From NCBI GenBank assembly GCA_945901045.1, contig CAMDKK010000032.1, positions 1 to 43,985 on the forward strand: a DNA stretch of 43,985 nucleotides, read 5' to 3'. Shown piece after piece: positions 31,123 to 39,627 of the stretch. The position numbers were made by a program, and so were the translations under genes. Numbering within the stretch: position 1 is the stretch's first letter; every line of letters starts with the position of its first letter. This DNA comes from Limnohabitans sp. Rim8. Its GTDB lineage: Bacteria > Pseudomonadota > Gammaproteobacteria > Burkholderiales > Burkholderiaceae_C. Under the pieces are notes generated by a model. The model saw only the letters and a program-made list of their open reading frames with translations, was not told the origin of the DNA and ran no database searches.

Positions 31123-31911
31123 TCATGGTCCTTTTGATTTGGCCAGGAAGGCCATCACCGATTCACGGTGTTCGGTGCTGGTGTAGCAAATGCCTTGCGC
31201 CTGGCTGCCTTGCGCAAACACTTGTTGCGCGGGCAACTCGTAACTCTGGTTGAGTATGGTTTTGCTCAAAGCCAGCGCGGTGGCCGAGCCTTGGCTGAGT
31301 TCAGCAGCCCAGGCTTGGGCGTCGGCCACTAAACGATCGGAGGTGGTTTTGCGGTCGGCAATGCCCATGCTCAGCGCTTCGTCGATGTCCACTTTGCGGC
31401 CGGTGAAGATCAGTTCTTTGGCTTTGACCAAGCCCACGCGGCGCGGCAAAAAATACATGCCACCACCGTCGGCAATGATGCCGCGGTGGATGTACGACCA
31501 CGTGAAACTCGCCCACTCGTTGGCGATGATGAAATCACACGCCATGGCTGTGTCTGCGCCCAGCCCCGAAGCCGCGCCGTTGACCGCGGCAATTACCGGC
31601 TTGGGCATGTTGTGCAACAGCATTTGCGTGTGGTGTACGCCTTGCTGACGGTGCCATCCGTTGAAGGCAATTTCGCCCGTGGGCGCGTTCATGCGCTTTT
31701 CCATGCCCGAGATGTCGCCGCCTGCACAAAAACCTTTGCCAGCGCCAGTCAGCACCAGGGCGCGGATGGATTTGTCGGCACTGACATGCTCCAGCGCATC
31801 GATGAATTCGCTGCGCATCGCATCACTCATGGCATTGCGCTTGTCAGGGCGGTTCAAGGTCAAAGTGGCGATGTTGTTTTCTACTTGCAGGGTGACGAGT
31901 TGGTCGCTCAT
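31123..31911 (-). CDS. Enoyl-CoA hydratase/isomerase (crotonase family)
   Basis: 262 residues from the ATG at 31911. Crotonase features: LNRPDKRNAMSDAMRSE (~18-34), the oxyanion-hole loop GKGFCAGGDISGM (~58-70) and the second one PVIAAVNGAASGLGADTAMA (~103-122). At the first catalytic-Glu position, GLGADTAMACD has Asp/Ala rather than Glu, so hydratase activity is less certain and an isomerase or hydrolase activity is possible. A Bug gene ends 11 bases upstream and the acyl-CoA synthetase follows one base downstream, so the three form one operon (receptor, crotonase, CoA ligase). Confidence 0.88.
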   Translation of the reverse strand: MSDQLVTLQVENNIATLTLNRPDKRNAMSDAMRSEFIDALEHVSADKSIRALVLTGAGKGFCAGGDISGMEKRMNAPTGEIAFNGWHRQQGVHHTQMLLHNMPKPVIAAVNGAASGLGADTAMACDFIIANEWASFTWSYIHRGIIADGGGMYFLPRRVGLVKAKELIFTGRKVDIDEALSMGIADRKTTSDRLVADAQAWAAELSQGSATALALSKTILNQSYELPAQQVFAQGSQAQGICYTSTEHRESVMAFLAKSKGP

Positions 31912-31922
31912 AGGATTCACTT

Positions 31923-32909
31923 TCAATCGGGTTGGATGTTGTTTTCTTTGACGATCTTGCGCCAGCGGATTTCTTCGGCCTTGACGTAGGCGTCGAATTC
32001 TTCAGGGGTACCGGCGCTCACGCTCAAGCCTTCTTGTTCAATTTTGTTGCGAAACTCGTCGGACTGCGCCGCTTTTTTGGCGGCTGCATTCAACTTGGCC
32101 ACCACATCAACGGGGGTGCCGGCGGGCGCATACAGGCCATACCAACTTTCCACGGCATAACCGGGCACGGTTTCGGCAATCGTGGGCACGCCTTTGAGTG
32201 CGGCGGACCGCTCCGGCGAGGTGACCGCCAAGGCCCGCAATTTACCAGCGTCAATGAAGGCGCCCACCGCCGAGCTGGTGGCGAACATCATGTCGACCTG
32301 GCCACCCAGCAAATCGGTCAAGGCCGGGCCTGCGCCTCGGTAAGGAATGTGGGTCATGCGCAGCTTGGTCAGGTTGGTGAACATCTCGCCGGCCAAGTGG
32401 GCCGAGGTGCCATTGCCTTGCGAGGCGTAGGACAATCTTTCAGGATGGGCCAGCGCGGCCTGGACGATGTCTTTGACCGACTTGTAGGCGCTTGCGGTTC
32501 GAACCACCAGCACGTTGGGGCCGCGTCCGATCAGGATCACCGGGGTGAAGGCTTTGTCGGCCGCGTAAGGCAGCTTGGGCACCAGGCTCGGGTTGACCGC
32601 GTGGGCAAAAGAGGCCACCACCAGGGTGTGGCCATCGGGCGCACTTTTGGCCACCGCGTCGGTGCCGATCAAGGTGCCCGCACCGGGTTTGTTTTCCACG
32701 ATCACCGATTGGCCGAGCGCTTTGGCCATGCCACCAGCCAGTGTGCGCCCGATCAGGTCGGTGCCGCCGCCGGGTGAAAAAGGCACGACCAATTTGACCG
32801 GCCGCTCGGGAAAGGCGGCCTGCACAGGAGCATTCAAGCCTGCGGTCAAAGCCAGCGCGAAGCCCAGCCGGATGCATAAATCAAAGCGCGAGCTGAAGTG
32901 CAAGTGCAT
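31923..32909 (-). CDS. Bug-family periplasmic solute-binding protein, copy 4
   Basis: 328 residues. The signal peptide (LGFALALTAGLNAPVQA) is followed by AFPERPVKLVVPFSPGGGTD, the canonical Bug start with the PGGGTD ligand loop, and by AKSAPDGHTLVVASFAHAVN. The ATG at 32909 has CAGGAG upstream. It leads an operon with a crotonase and an acyl-CoA synthetase, so its ligand may be a carboxylic acid that is then activated by CoA. An inverted repeat at 33000-33014 lies about 90 bases upstream. No TctAB partners lie here. Confidence 0.93.
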   Translation of the reverse strand: MHLHFSSRFDLCIRLGFALALTAGLNAPVQAAFPERPVKLVVPFSPGGGTDLIGRTLAGGMAKALGQSVIVENKPGAGTLIGTDAVAKSAPDGHTLVVASFAHAVNPSLVPKLPYAADKAFTPVILIGRGPNVLVVRTASAYKSVKDIVQAALAHPERLSYASQGNGTSAHLAGEMFTNLTKLRMTHIPYRGAGPALTDLLGGQVDMMFATSSAVGAFIDAGKLRALAVTSPERSAALKGVPTIAETVPGYAVESWYGLYAPAGTPVDVVAKLNAAAKKAAQSDEFRNKIEQEGLSVSAGTPEEFDAYVKAEEIRWRKIVKENNIQPD

Positions 32910-32999
32910 AAAGTCTCCTGATTACAACCCAAGGGGGTACAGAACATTTTCGCAAAGCATTCAGCATAGGGGATGGCCGCAGTTTTGACAGCCCCTTAG

Positions 33000-33014
33000 T
33001 TCCATTCAGTGGAA
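33000..33014. promoter_or_regulatory. Inverted repeat upstream of Bug copy 4 (operator candidate)
   Basis: TTCCA (33000-33004), five bases, TGGAA (33010-33014). The layout is like binding sites of IclR-type regulators of organic-acid catabolism. The controlled gene would be the Bug-crotonase-synthetase operon. No IclR gene is in the window. Confidence 0.4.
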
Positions 33015-33103
33015 TTGCCTAGAATCCAAAACATGCTTGTAAAAAGTCTTTCGCCTCGCAACCGCTCGCTCGAATGCGGAGTGATATGCACAAGCTGCCG
33101 CTT

Positions 33104-33523
33104 TCACATCAACGCATAGGTTGTGCTTGCCCTGAAAACGCTTTGACCGTCGTCGGCACCGCGCAGATCGATTTCGCCAAAGGCCATGCTCTTGCCTGCG
33201 CGCAGCACACGGGCGGTGACGAGTGCATCCTGACCTGACAGCGGCTTGAGGAAACTGCTCGACAGTTGCACCGTGCTGCAGGGGCGGAACGTGCCGAAGT
33301 GGCTGATCAGGGCCAGCACCATGGCCGTGTCGGCCGCAGCCATCATGGCTTGCCCGCACAGCATGCCGCCCACGCGCGAGAGTTGGTCGCTTTGCGGCAG
33401 GCGCAGCGTCGCTTCGCCAGGGCCAAAGCTGTCTACGCGCAGATTCAGTGCCCGCACCCAGGGTGCAAACAAATCGGCCAGGGCTTGTTGCAATTGTTCG
33501 CGTGTGATGTCGGTGGAAGTCAT
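33104..33523 (-). CDS. Hotdog-fold thioesterase, PaaI/YbgC-like
   Basis: 139 residues from the ATG at 33523. The hotdog core is RVGGMLCGQAMMAAADTAMV (~47-66), followed by CSTVQLSSSFLKPLSGQDAL with the basic and hydrophobic strand pattern of PaaI-type acyl-CoA thioesterases. It would hydrolyse an acyl-CoA to release CoA, perhaps as a safety valve when an intermediate accumulates. The gene is divergent from the crotonase gene at 33615 with a 91-base gap and ends 194 bases before the Bug operon. An upstream extension of the frame starts without ATG and is rejected. Confidence 0.85.
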   Translation of the reverse strand: MTSTDITREQLQQALADLFAPWVRALNLRVDSFGPGEATLRLPQSDQLSRVGGMLCGQAMMAAADTAMVLALISHFGTFRPCSTVQLSSSFLKPLSGQDALVTARVLRAGKSMAFGEIDLRGADDGQSVFRASTTYALM

Positions 33524-33553
33524 GGTGTTCTTTGTGAGTGAGATGACAACATT

Positions 33554-33582
33554 TTGACGGAGTGTGCGGTCTGCGTTAAGGT
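33554..33582 (+). promoter_or_regulatory. Promoter of the crotonase gene at 33615
   Basis: TTGACG (33554-33559), a 17-base spacer and TAAGGT (33577-33582), 32 bases ahead of the start. A weak reverse promoter (TTAACG, 17 bases, CAAAAT) overlaps it and could serve the thioesterase gene. Confidence 0.55.
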
Positions 33583-33614
33583 GGGTGGCAAAACGACACC
33601 CAACACCTTTATCT

Positions 33615-34394
33615 ATGTCCACATCAGAAGTTCAAGTCATGCGCCAAGGCGCAGTCACCATCGTGTCCATCAACCGCGCCCGGGCGCGCAATGCCGTCGA
33701 CGGCGTGACGGCCCAACAGCTGGCCGATGCGTTTCGTGCGTTCGATGCCGACCCGGATGCTGCCGTGGCCGTGCTGCATGGCGAACACGGCACGTTTTGC
33801 GCAGGCGCTGACCTCAAGGCCTGGAACGACCAAGCCCGTCGCAACCGCCTGGACCCTGAGGGCGATGGGCCCATGGGGCCGTCGCGCATGCTGTTGTCCA
33901 AGCCCGTGGTCGCCGCCATCAGCGGGCATGCGGTGGCCGGTGGGCTGGAGCTGGCGCTGTGGTGTGACCTGCGTGTGGTCGAAAGCTCGGCCGTACTGGG
34001 CGTGTTTTGCCGGCGTTTTGGTGTGCCGCTGATCGACGGCGGCACGGTGCGCCTGCCTCGCTTGATCGGCCTGTCGCGCGCACTGGATTTGATCCTCACC
34101 GGTCGGCCCGTGGGCGCCGATGAGGCACTGGCCATGGGCTTGGCCAACCGAGTGGTCGATGACGGCCAATCGCTGCAAGCCGCCATAGCCTTGGCCGAAC
34201 AACTGGCCGCTTTGCCGCAGATCTGCATGCGCAACGACCGCCGCTCGGCCTACGAGCAATTCGGCATGGGTCTTGATGAAGCACTGGCCCATGAGTTTGT
34301 GCTGGGTCAGCAAACGCTGGCCAGCGGCGAGGCGTCACGTGGTGCGAGCTTGTTCGCGTCGGGCGCGGGGCGCAGCGGACAGCGTTTGCCTTGA
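33615..34394 (+). CDS. Crotonase-family enoyl-CoA hydratase
   Basis: 259 residues from the ATG at 33615. Features: INRARARNAVDGVTAQQLAD (~18-37), oxyanion loop GTFCAGADLKAWND (~58-71) and PVVAAISGHAVAGGLELALW (~97-116) with Glu at the first catalytic position, so a true hydratase is plausible. It also carries GVPLIDGGTVRLPRLIGLS, a block common in a group of Burkholderiales crotonases. It is a single-gene plus-strand unit with its own promoter. It ends four bases from the stop of the convergent fadB-like gene, and the two stops sit in one palindrome. Confidence 0.9.
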   Translation: MSTSEVQVMRQGAVTIVSINRARARNAVDGVTAQQLADAFRAFDADPDAAVAVLHGEHGTFCAGADLKAWNDQARRNRLDPEGDGPMGPSRMLLSKPVVAAISGHAVAGGLELALWCDLRVVESSAVLGVFCRRFGVPLIDGGTVRLPRLIGLSRALDLILTGRPVGADEALAMGLANRVVDDGQSLQAAIALAEQLAALPQICMRNDRRSAYEQFGMGLDEALAHEFVLGQQTLASGEASRGASLFASGAGRSGQRLP

Positions 34395-34404
34395 GTCTTC
34401 AAGG
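34389..34404. repeat. 16-base palindrome holding both convergent stop codons
   Basis: CCTTGA, four bases, TCAAGG. The crotonase gene and the fadB-like gene both end with Pro-TGA (CCTTGA), read from opposite strands. No T-run flanks it, so termination efficiency is doubtful. Confidence 0.5.
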
Positions 34405-36540
34405 CCGGTGCTTCTCGATCACCGCTTTGACCGGATCCGACAAGGCAAAGCCTTCGCCATACAGCGCAGCCAACTCGGCGCTGCGCTGCGTGAAATGCTC
34501 CACACCTTCCGAGTAGATGAACTGCATCGCCCCGCCCGTCCAGGCAGGAAAGCCGATGGCAAAGATCGAGCCGATGTTGGCGTCGTGCGTGGAGGTCAAC
34601 ACGTTCTCGGCCATGCAGCGTGCGGTTTCAATGGCTTGGCGGTACAAGAGCCGGTCTTTCAGTTCCTTGAGCATGACTTGCGGGTCGGCTGTCAGCGGTT
34701 TTTCAAATTGCTTCAGACCCGACCACAGGTGTTTTTTGGCACCTGCGGGATAGTCGTAGTAACCCCCGCCGCCCGCGCGGCCCGGGCGACTCAAGGCCTT
34801 GACCATGTTCTCGGTGAACAACTGGCCGCGTGAGGCCGTGTAGGTTTTACCCTCCGCGGCAAAGTCGGCGCGGGTTTGGTCGAGCACATGCGTGGACAAA
34901 GACAAGGATGTTTCGTCGAGCACGGCCAACGGTCCCACAGGCATGCCAGCGGCCAGACCCGCTTGCTCCACCAGGGGCGCCGGAATGCCTTCGGCCAACA
35001 TGGCCGCACCTTCCATCACAAAGGTACCGAACACGCGGCTGGTGAAAAACCCGCGCGAGTCGTTGACGACGATGGGGGTTTTGCCAATCGACATCACATA
35101 GTCGTAAGCACGGGCGACCGACTCGTCATCAGTGTCTTTGCCGCGAATGATCTCCACCAGCTTCATCTTGTCGACAGGCGAGAAAAAGTGGATGCCGACA
35201 AACTTGGCCGGTCGGCTGCTGGCTTGCGCCAGACCCGAAATCGGCAGTGTCGATGTGTTGGTGGCAAAGGTACCGCCTGCGGCCATCACGGCTTCGGCTT
35301 CCTGGGTGACTTGGGCCTTGAGAGCGCGATTTTCAAACACCGCCTCGATGATCAGGTCACACCCTGCCATGTCGGCCACATCGGCCGTGGGGTGGATCAA
35401 GCCCAGCAATGCGGCTTGTTTGGCAGCATCCATGCGGCCCAGTTGCACTTGCTTGTCGGTCAGCTTGCGGCTGTAGTCGCGTCCGGCTTGGGCTTTGTCA
35501 AGCGTCACATCGCGCAGCACGCTGGCAATGCCACGCGCCGCATTGGCGTAAGCAATGCCCGCGCCCATCATGCCCGCGCCCAGAATACCGACCTTGGACG
35601 GCTTCCACGGTGGAATGCCGGCGGGGCGTGACTTGCCCGCCTTGATGGCGTTGGTGTTGAAGAAGAAGGCGGTGATCATGTTCTTCGCGTTCTGCCCGAC
35701 CATGAGCTTGGCGAGCTTGCGGCTTTCAATGCGGGTGGCGGTGTCGTAGTCGACTTGAGCGCCTTCGACCATGCATTCCAGAACGGCTTGCACGGCCGGG
35801 TACAGGCCATGGGTTTTGTTGAACATCATGGCGGGCATGACCGCCAAGCCTTGCGCAATCTTGGGTGTGTTGGGTGTGCCGCCCGGCATTTTGTAGTCTT
35901 TGCGGTCCCAGGGCTGCATGGCTTGCGGATTGGCTTCAATGAAGGCCATGCCCATCGCGAGCAAGGCTTGCGGGTCTTTCGCTAAACCTTGGATCAGGCC
36001 GAGCTCGAGCGCTTTTTGCGGGTTGAAGAGCTTGCCCTCCATCAGGTAGGGCTGCGCGCCCATCAGGCCCAGCATGCGGGTCATCTTGGTCACGCCGGTG
36101 GCGCCGGGCAGCAAGCCCAGCGACACTTCAGGCAGGCCGAGTTGGATTTTGGGGTTGTCCAGCGCAAAGCGGGCGTGACCGATCAAGGCCACTTCCCAGC
36201 CACCTCCCAGGGCCGCGCCGTTGATCAAACTGACCACCGGTTTGCCCATGCACTCGATGCGGCGGAAGGCTTTTTTCAGCAACTCGATGCCGGCGAAACC
36301 GCTGGCGGCGTCTTCGGCACCCAGCTTGAGCACGCCTTTGAGATCGGCGCCGGCAAAGAAGGTGGTTTTGGCCGAGGTCAGCAGCACGCCCCGCAGTTGC
36401 GCTGCATCTGCGCTGAGCTGTTCGGCCAGCGCGATCATGTCTTGCTGCCACTGGGGCTTCATGGTGTTGACGGGCGAGTCGGGCTCGTCAAAGGTGACGG
36501 TGGCAATGCCTTGGTCGAGCGAATAGCGAATCGTTTCCAT
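34399..36540 (-). CDS. fadB: FadB/FadJ-like bifunctional enoyl-CoA hydratase / 3-hydroxyacyl-CoA dehydrogenase
   Basis: 713 residues in family order. The N-terminal crotonase domain includes [11 protein letters not shown] (61-71), Glu116 in GGGWE and Glu138 in [12 protein letters not shown] linker follows, then the Rossmann loop [15 protein letters not shown] from residue 318, the dehydrogenase block [15 protein letters not shown] near 460 and the C-terminal dehydrogenase domains. Both catalytic glutamates and the NAD loop are present. It carries out the hydration and oxidation steps of beta-oxidation. The thiolase gene lies two bases upstream, giving an order thiolase-fadB reversed with respect to E. 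coli fadBA. Symbol by family, not proven. Confidence 0.93.
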   Translation of the reverse strand: METIRYSLDQGIATVTFDEPDSPVNTMKPQWQQDMIALAEQLSADAAQLRGVLLTSAKTTFFAGADLKGVLKLGAEDAASGFAGIELLKKAFRRIECMGKPVVSLINGAALGGGWEVALIGHARFALDNPKIQLGLPEVSLGLLPGATGVTKMTRMLGLMGAQPYLMEGKLFNPQKALELGLIQGLAKDPQALLAMGMAFIEANPQAMQPWDRKDYKMPGGTPNTPKIAQGLAVMPAMMFNKTHGLYPAVQAVLECMVEGAQVDYDTATRIESRKLAKLMVGQNAKNMITAFFFNTNAIKAGKSRPAGIPPWKPSKVGILGAGMMGAGIAYANAARGIASVLRDVTLDKAQAGRDYSRKLTDKQVQLGRMDAAKQAALLGLIHPTADVADMAGCDLIIEAVFENRALKAQVTQEAEAVMAAGGTFATNTSTLPISGLAQASSRPAKFVGIHFFSPVDKMKLVEIIRGKDTDDESVARAYDYVMSIGKTPIVVNDSRGFFTSRVFGTFVMEGAAMLAEGIPAPLVEQAGLAAGMPVGPLAVLDETSLSLSTHVLDQTRADFAAEGKTYTASRGQLFTENMVKALSRPGRAGGGGYYDYPAGAKKHLWSGLKQFEKPLTADPQVMLKELKDRLLYRQAIETARCMAENVLTSTHDANIGSIFAIGFPAWTGGAMQFIYSEGVEHFTQRSAELAALYGEGFALSDPVKAVIEKHRP

Positions 36541-36542
36541 GT

Positions 36543-37748
36543 TTACACCCGTTCAATGATGGTGGCAATGCCCATGCCGCCGCCCACGCACAGCGTGACC
36601 AGACCGCGTTTGAGTTGTCGGCGCTCCAGCTCGTCGAGCAGCGTGCCGATCAGCATCGCGCCGGTGGCCCCCAAGGGGTGGCCCATGGCAATCGAGCCAC
36701 CGTTGACGTTGACCTTTTCATGCGGCACATGCATCTCGGCCATGAAACGCATGGGCACGATGGCAAAGGCTTCATTCACTTCAAATAAATCAATGTCATC
36801 GATCGTCAAGCCCGCTTTGGCCAGGGCTTTGCGCGCCGCTGGCATCGGGCCTGTCAGCATGATGGTCGGGTCAGCGCCCGACAAGGCGGTTGACACAATG
36901 CGCCCGCGTGGCGTCAAGCCCAATTCGCGGCCTTTGGCTTCGGAGCCAATCAACACAGCGGCCGCACCGTCCACAATGCCCGAAGAATTGCCGGCCGTGT
37001 GCACATGCTGAATGCGCTCGACTTGCGGGTAACGCGACAAGGCCACGGCATCGAAGCCCATGGCGCCCAAATCGGTAAAGGAGGCTTTGAGGCCGCCCAA
37101 GCCCTCGAGGGTGGTGTTGGGCTTGATGAATTCGTCTTCTTCCAGCACCGGCAAACCGAGATCGTCGGTGACCGCCATGACCGACTGCTTGAAGCGTCCC
37201 GCGGCGCGGGCCTCGGTGGCGCGGCGTTGCGACTCCAGGGCGTAACGGTCCACATCGTCACGCGTGAAGCCGCCCAAGGTGGCGATCAAGTCGGCGCCTA
37301 TGCCTTGCGGGGTGAAGCCGGTGTCGCAATTGGTGGCGGGGTCTTGCGCCCAGGCGCCGCCGTCTGAGCCCATGGGCACGCGGGACATGCTTTCGACACC
37401 GCCGGCAATCACCAAGTCTTCCCAGCCGCTGGCCACTTTTTGCGCGCCCAGGTTAACGGCTTCCAGGCCCGAGGCGCAAAAGCGGTTGACCTGCACGCCC
37501 GAGACCTGAAAGTCCCAACCCGCTTTGAGCAAGGCCGTTTTGGGCAAAACAGCACCTTGGTCACCAATTGGAGAGACGCAACCCATGACCACATCGTCGA
37601 CCTGGGCCGAATCAAAATCATGGCGCAAACGCAGTTTTTCGAGCAAGCCGCCGAGCAGATCCACCGGCTTGACCTCGTGCAAGCTGCCGTCTTTTTTGCC
37701 TTTGCCGCGGGGGGTGCGCACCGCGTCGAAAATGAACGCTGAAGTCAT
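36543..37748 (-). CDS. fadA: Acetyl-CoA C-acyltransferase (3-ketoacyl-CoA thiolase)
   Basis: 401 residues. The nucleophile is Cys91 in [17 protein letters not shown], followed by [14 protein letters not shown], the catalytic His357 in [11 protein letters not shown] and Cys387 in TLCVGGGMG. The loop and length fit a degradative thiolase that cleaves 3-ketoacyl-CoA with CoA. It is the first gene of a two-gene minus-strand operon with the fadB-like gene. A good sigma-70-like promoter lies 71-99 bases upstream. It is divergent from the acyl-CoA dehydrogenase gene at 37896, so the three beta-oxidation activities are clustered around one control region. Confidence 0.95.
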   Translation of the reverse strand: MTSAFIFDAVRTPRGKGKKDGSLHEVKPVDLLGGLLEKLRLRHDFDSAQVDDVVMGCVSPIGDQGAVLPKTALLKAGWDFQVSGVQVNRFCASGLEAVNLGAQKVASGWEDLVIAGGVESMSRVPMGSDGGAWAQDPATNCDTGFTPQGIGADLIATLGGFTRDDVDRYALESQRRATEARAAGRFKQSVMAVTDDLGLPVLEEDEFIKPNTTLEGLGGLKASFTDLGAMGFDAVALSRYPQVERIQHVHTAGNSSGIVDGAAAVLIGSEAKGRELGLTPRGRIVSTALSGADPTIMLTGPMPAARKALAKAGLTIDDIDLFEVNEAFAIVPMRFMAEMHVPHEKVNVNGGSIAMGHPLGATGAMLIGTLLDELERRQLKRGLVTLCVGGGMGIATIIERV

Positions 37749-37818
37749 TCAGATCTCCTGGTATTTGTCGTGATGAAAGGGCTCCACAAAATGGGTGTTG
37801 CCGAGGATTGACAAAGTC

Positions 37819-37847
37819 ATTATCGGCATGCACACTGAACAAAGCAA
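37819..37847 (-). promoter_or_regulatory. Promoter of the thiolase-fadB operon
   Basis: On the minus strand TTGCTT (37847-37842), 17 bases, GATAAT (37824-37819). It lies in the 147-base divergent gap shared with the acyl-CoA dehydrogenase gene. No FadR/PsrA-type operator was recognised. Confidence 0.5.
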
Positions 37848-37895
37848 GTGCTTGGTTGACGCGCAGCACCACCCAACGACCCCTCGGAGACACGC

Positions 37896-39050
37896 ATGCA
37901 TTGGACCCACGAACACGAAGAACTTCAACGCAATTTGAAACGCTTTATCGATGACGAAATCAATCCGCACGTAGACGAATGGGAGGCTGCCGAAATTTTT
38001 CCAGCCCATGAAGTCTTTAAAAAATTAGGCACCTTGGGTTATCTGGGGCTGACCAAACCGGAAGCCTTTGGTGGCGCAGGATTGGACTTCTCGTATGCGG
38101 TGGCCATGGCCGAAACGCTGGGCCACATTCAGTGCGGCGGTTTGCCGATGGCCATCGGTGTGCAGACCGACATGGCCACACCGGCCTTGGCCCTTTTTGG
38201 TTCAGATGCTTTGCGCCAAGAGTTTCTCGCCCCCGCCATCAGCGGCGACATGGTCGGCTGCATTGGTGTGTCTGAGCCCGGCGCAGGCTCAGACGTGGCA
38301 TCGGTCAAAACCACGGCCCGCAAAGATGGCGACGACTACATCATCAATGGCGGCAAGATGTGGATCACCAACAGCCTGCAGGCCGACTGGATGTGCCTGT
38401 TGGCGAATACCTCGGAAGGCCCGGCGCACAAAAACAAAAGCCTGATCATCGTGCCCATGAACACGCCGGGCATCACGGTGGCCAAAAAAATCCGCAAGAT
38501 CGGCATGATGTCGAGCGACACCGGTTTGATCCACTTTGACGACGTGCGGGTGCCCCAACGCAACCGCATTGGCGAAGAAGGTTTGGGCTTCACCTACCAG
38601 ATGCAACAGTTTCAGGAAGAGCGCTTGTGGGCTGCGGCCAATGCGATTCAGTCTTTGACCAATTGCATCGAGCAGACCATTGCCTACACCGGCGAGCGCA
38701 TGGCTTTTGGTAAGTCCATTTTGGACAACCAGACGGTGCATTTCAAAATGGCCGAACTCAAAACCGAAGTCGAATCGCTGCGCGCCCTGACCTACATGGC
38801 CACCGAGTACTTCCTGGCCGGCAAAGACGTGACCGAGTGGGCCTCTATGGCCAAGCTCAAAGCGGGCCGCTTGCTGCGTACCGTGCCCGACAGTTGCTTG
38901 CAATACTGGGGCGGCATGGGCTTTACCTGGGACAACCTGGTCTCGCGCTTGTACCGCGACGGTCGCCTGGCCTCCATCGGCGGTGGTGCCGACGAAGTCA
39001 TGCTGGGCATCATCAGCAAGCACATGCATACCTTGCCGAAGAAGCGCTGA
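37896..39050 (+). CDS. Acyl-CoA dehydrogenase (citronellyl-CoA dehydrogenase-like group possible)
   Basis: 384 residues, complete three-part acyl-CoA dehydrogenase. The N-terminal helical domain reads DEINPHVDEWEAAEIFPAHE. FAD/substrate motifs are VSEPGAGSDVASVKT (~128-142) and WITNS, and the C-terminal helices have YTGERMAFGKSI and QYWGGMGFTWDN with IGGGADEVML. The enzyme makes the 2,3-enoyl-CoA and passes electrons to ETF. The pattern EINPHVDEWE with AIGVQTDMATPAL recalls, from memory, AtuD-like dehydrogenases for methyl-branched substrates; this is uncertain. GGAGA stands before the ATG. It is divergent from the thiolase-fadB operon and followed by a strong terminator. Confidence 0.93.
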   Translation: MHWTHEHEELQRNLKRFIDDEINPHVDEWEAAEIFPAHEVFKKLGTLGYLGLTKPEAFGGAGLDFSYAVAMAETLGHIQCGGLPMAIGVQTDMATPALALFGSDALRQEFLAPAISGDMVGCIGVSEPGAGSDVASVKTTARKDGDDYIINGGKMWITNSLQADWMCLLANTSEGPAHKNKSLIIVPMNTPGITVAKKIRKIGMMSSDTGLIHFDDVRVPQRNRIGEEGLGFTYQMQQFQEERLWAAANAIQSLTNCIEQTIAYTGERMAFGKSILDNQTVHFKMAELKTEVESLRALTYMATEYFLAGKDVTEWASMAKLKAGRLLRTVPDSCLQYWGGMGFTWDNLVSRLYRDGRLASIGGGADEVMLGIISKHMHTLPKKR

Positions 39051-39101
39051 GTTGTCGGTATTCCACAGCAATCAAGGCATCTTTCTGAAAATGGCATAAA
39101 A

Positions 39102-39130
39102 AAAGCCCTTGCAGATTGTGCAAGGGCTTT
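39102..39130. terminator. Bidirectional terminator between the dehydrogenase gene and the Ala/Pro-rich gene
   Basis: Perfect 12-bp arms AAAGCCCTTGCA (39102-39113) and TGCAAGGGCTTT (39119-39130). On the minus strand a T-run follows (39101-39095), making it a strong terminator for the Ala/Pro-rich gene; on the plus strand it can also end the dehydrogenase transcript. A second stem, AAACCG/CGGTTT (39133-39150), adjoins it. Confidence 0.85.
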
Positions 39131-39149
39131 GGAAACCGGTGTGTCGGTT

Positions 39150-39533
39150 TTACTTGGCGGCGTTCACTGGCCCTTTGGGAGCGCGGCCACCGGACTTGAT
39201 GCACTCATCCATGGTGGCGAAGGGTTTGAAATTCTTGGTCGAAGCAAAGCCGGAGCTGGTTTTGTCGTGACAGATGTCGTTGTTGGATTTCTTAACAGCC
39301 GGGTCTGCCGCGGCCGTTTTGGCTGCGGGTGCTGCCGCTGGGGCAGCCGCAGCCGGCATGGCGGGCTTGGCAGCCGGTGCTGCAGGAGTGGCAGCAGCAG
39401 GTGCCGCGGCAGGTGCAGCAGCAGGAGCGGCGGCGGCAGGTGTCGCCGGTTTGGCTGGTGCCACCGTGGTTTGTGCCAAAGACATGGCCGAGGAGGCGAC
39501 AAAACCGGCAGCAATCAGCGTGTGTTTAAACAT
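39150..39533 (-). CDS. Secreted Ala/Pro-rich protein with a Cys-containing C-terminal segment
   Basis: 127 residues from the ATG at 39533. A signal peptide (FKHTLIAAGFVASSAMSLAQ) is followed by about 55 residues of alanine and proline repeats (PAAAPAAAP-type), likely extended and disordered, as in periplasmic or cell-envelope spacers. The last 45 residues form a small region, DICHDKTSSGFASTKNFKPF followed by MDECIKSGGRAPKG, with two cysteines that could pair. I do not recognise the family. The repeat coding is made of GC-rich GCA/GCC runs, which can vary in length between strains. It is a single-gene unit between two terminators. Confidence 0.78.
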   Translation of the reverse strand: MFKHTLIAAGFVASSAMSLAQTTVAPAKPATPAAAAPAAAPAAAPAAATPAAPAAKPAMPAAAAPAAAPAAKTAAADPAVKKSNNDICHDKTSSGFASTKNFKPFATMDECIKSGGRAPKGPVNAAK

Positions 39534-39627
39534 GTTCAGTTCTTTCAAAGGCGGCAAAAGTGCCACGCACTTTCAACGCTTGATTGGTCCTACGCGTTGA
39601 CAAAGCGGATTGCAGGCTGCCATGCCC

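Noticed and set aside
32985-32990. Perfect TTGACA on the plus strand between Bug copy 4 and the thioesterase gene
   Set aside because: No -10 at a proper distance (TAGAAT is 29 bases away) and no plus-strand gene to drive nearby.
35989-37011. 340-codon plus-strand frame opposite the fadB-like and thiolase genes
   Set aside because: Crosses the boundary of two well-supported genes; no motif.
39274-39600. 108-codon Ala/Gly-rich plus-strand frame
   Set aside because: It is the antisense reading of the GCA/GCC repeat region in the secreted Ala/Pro-rich gene.
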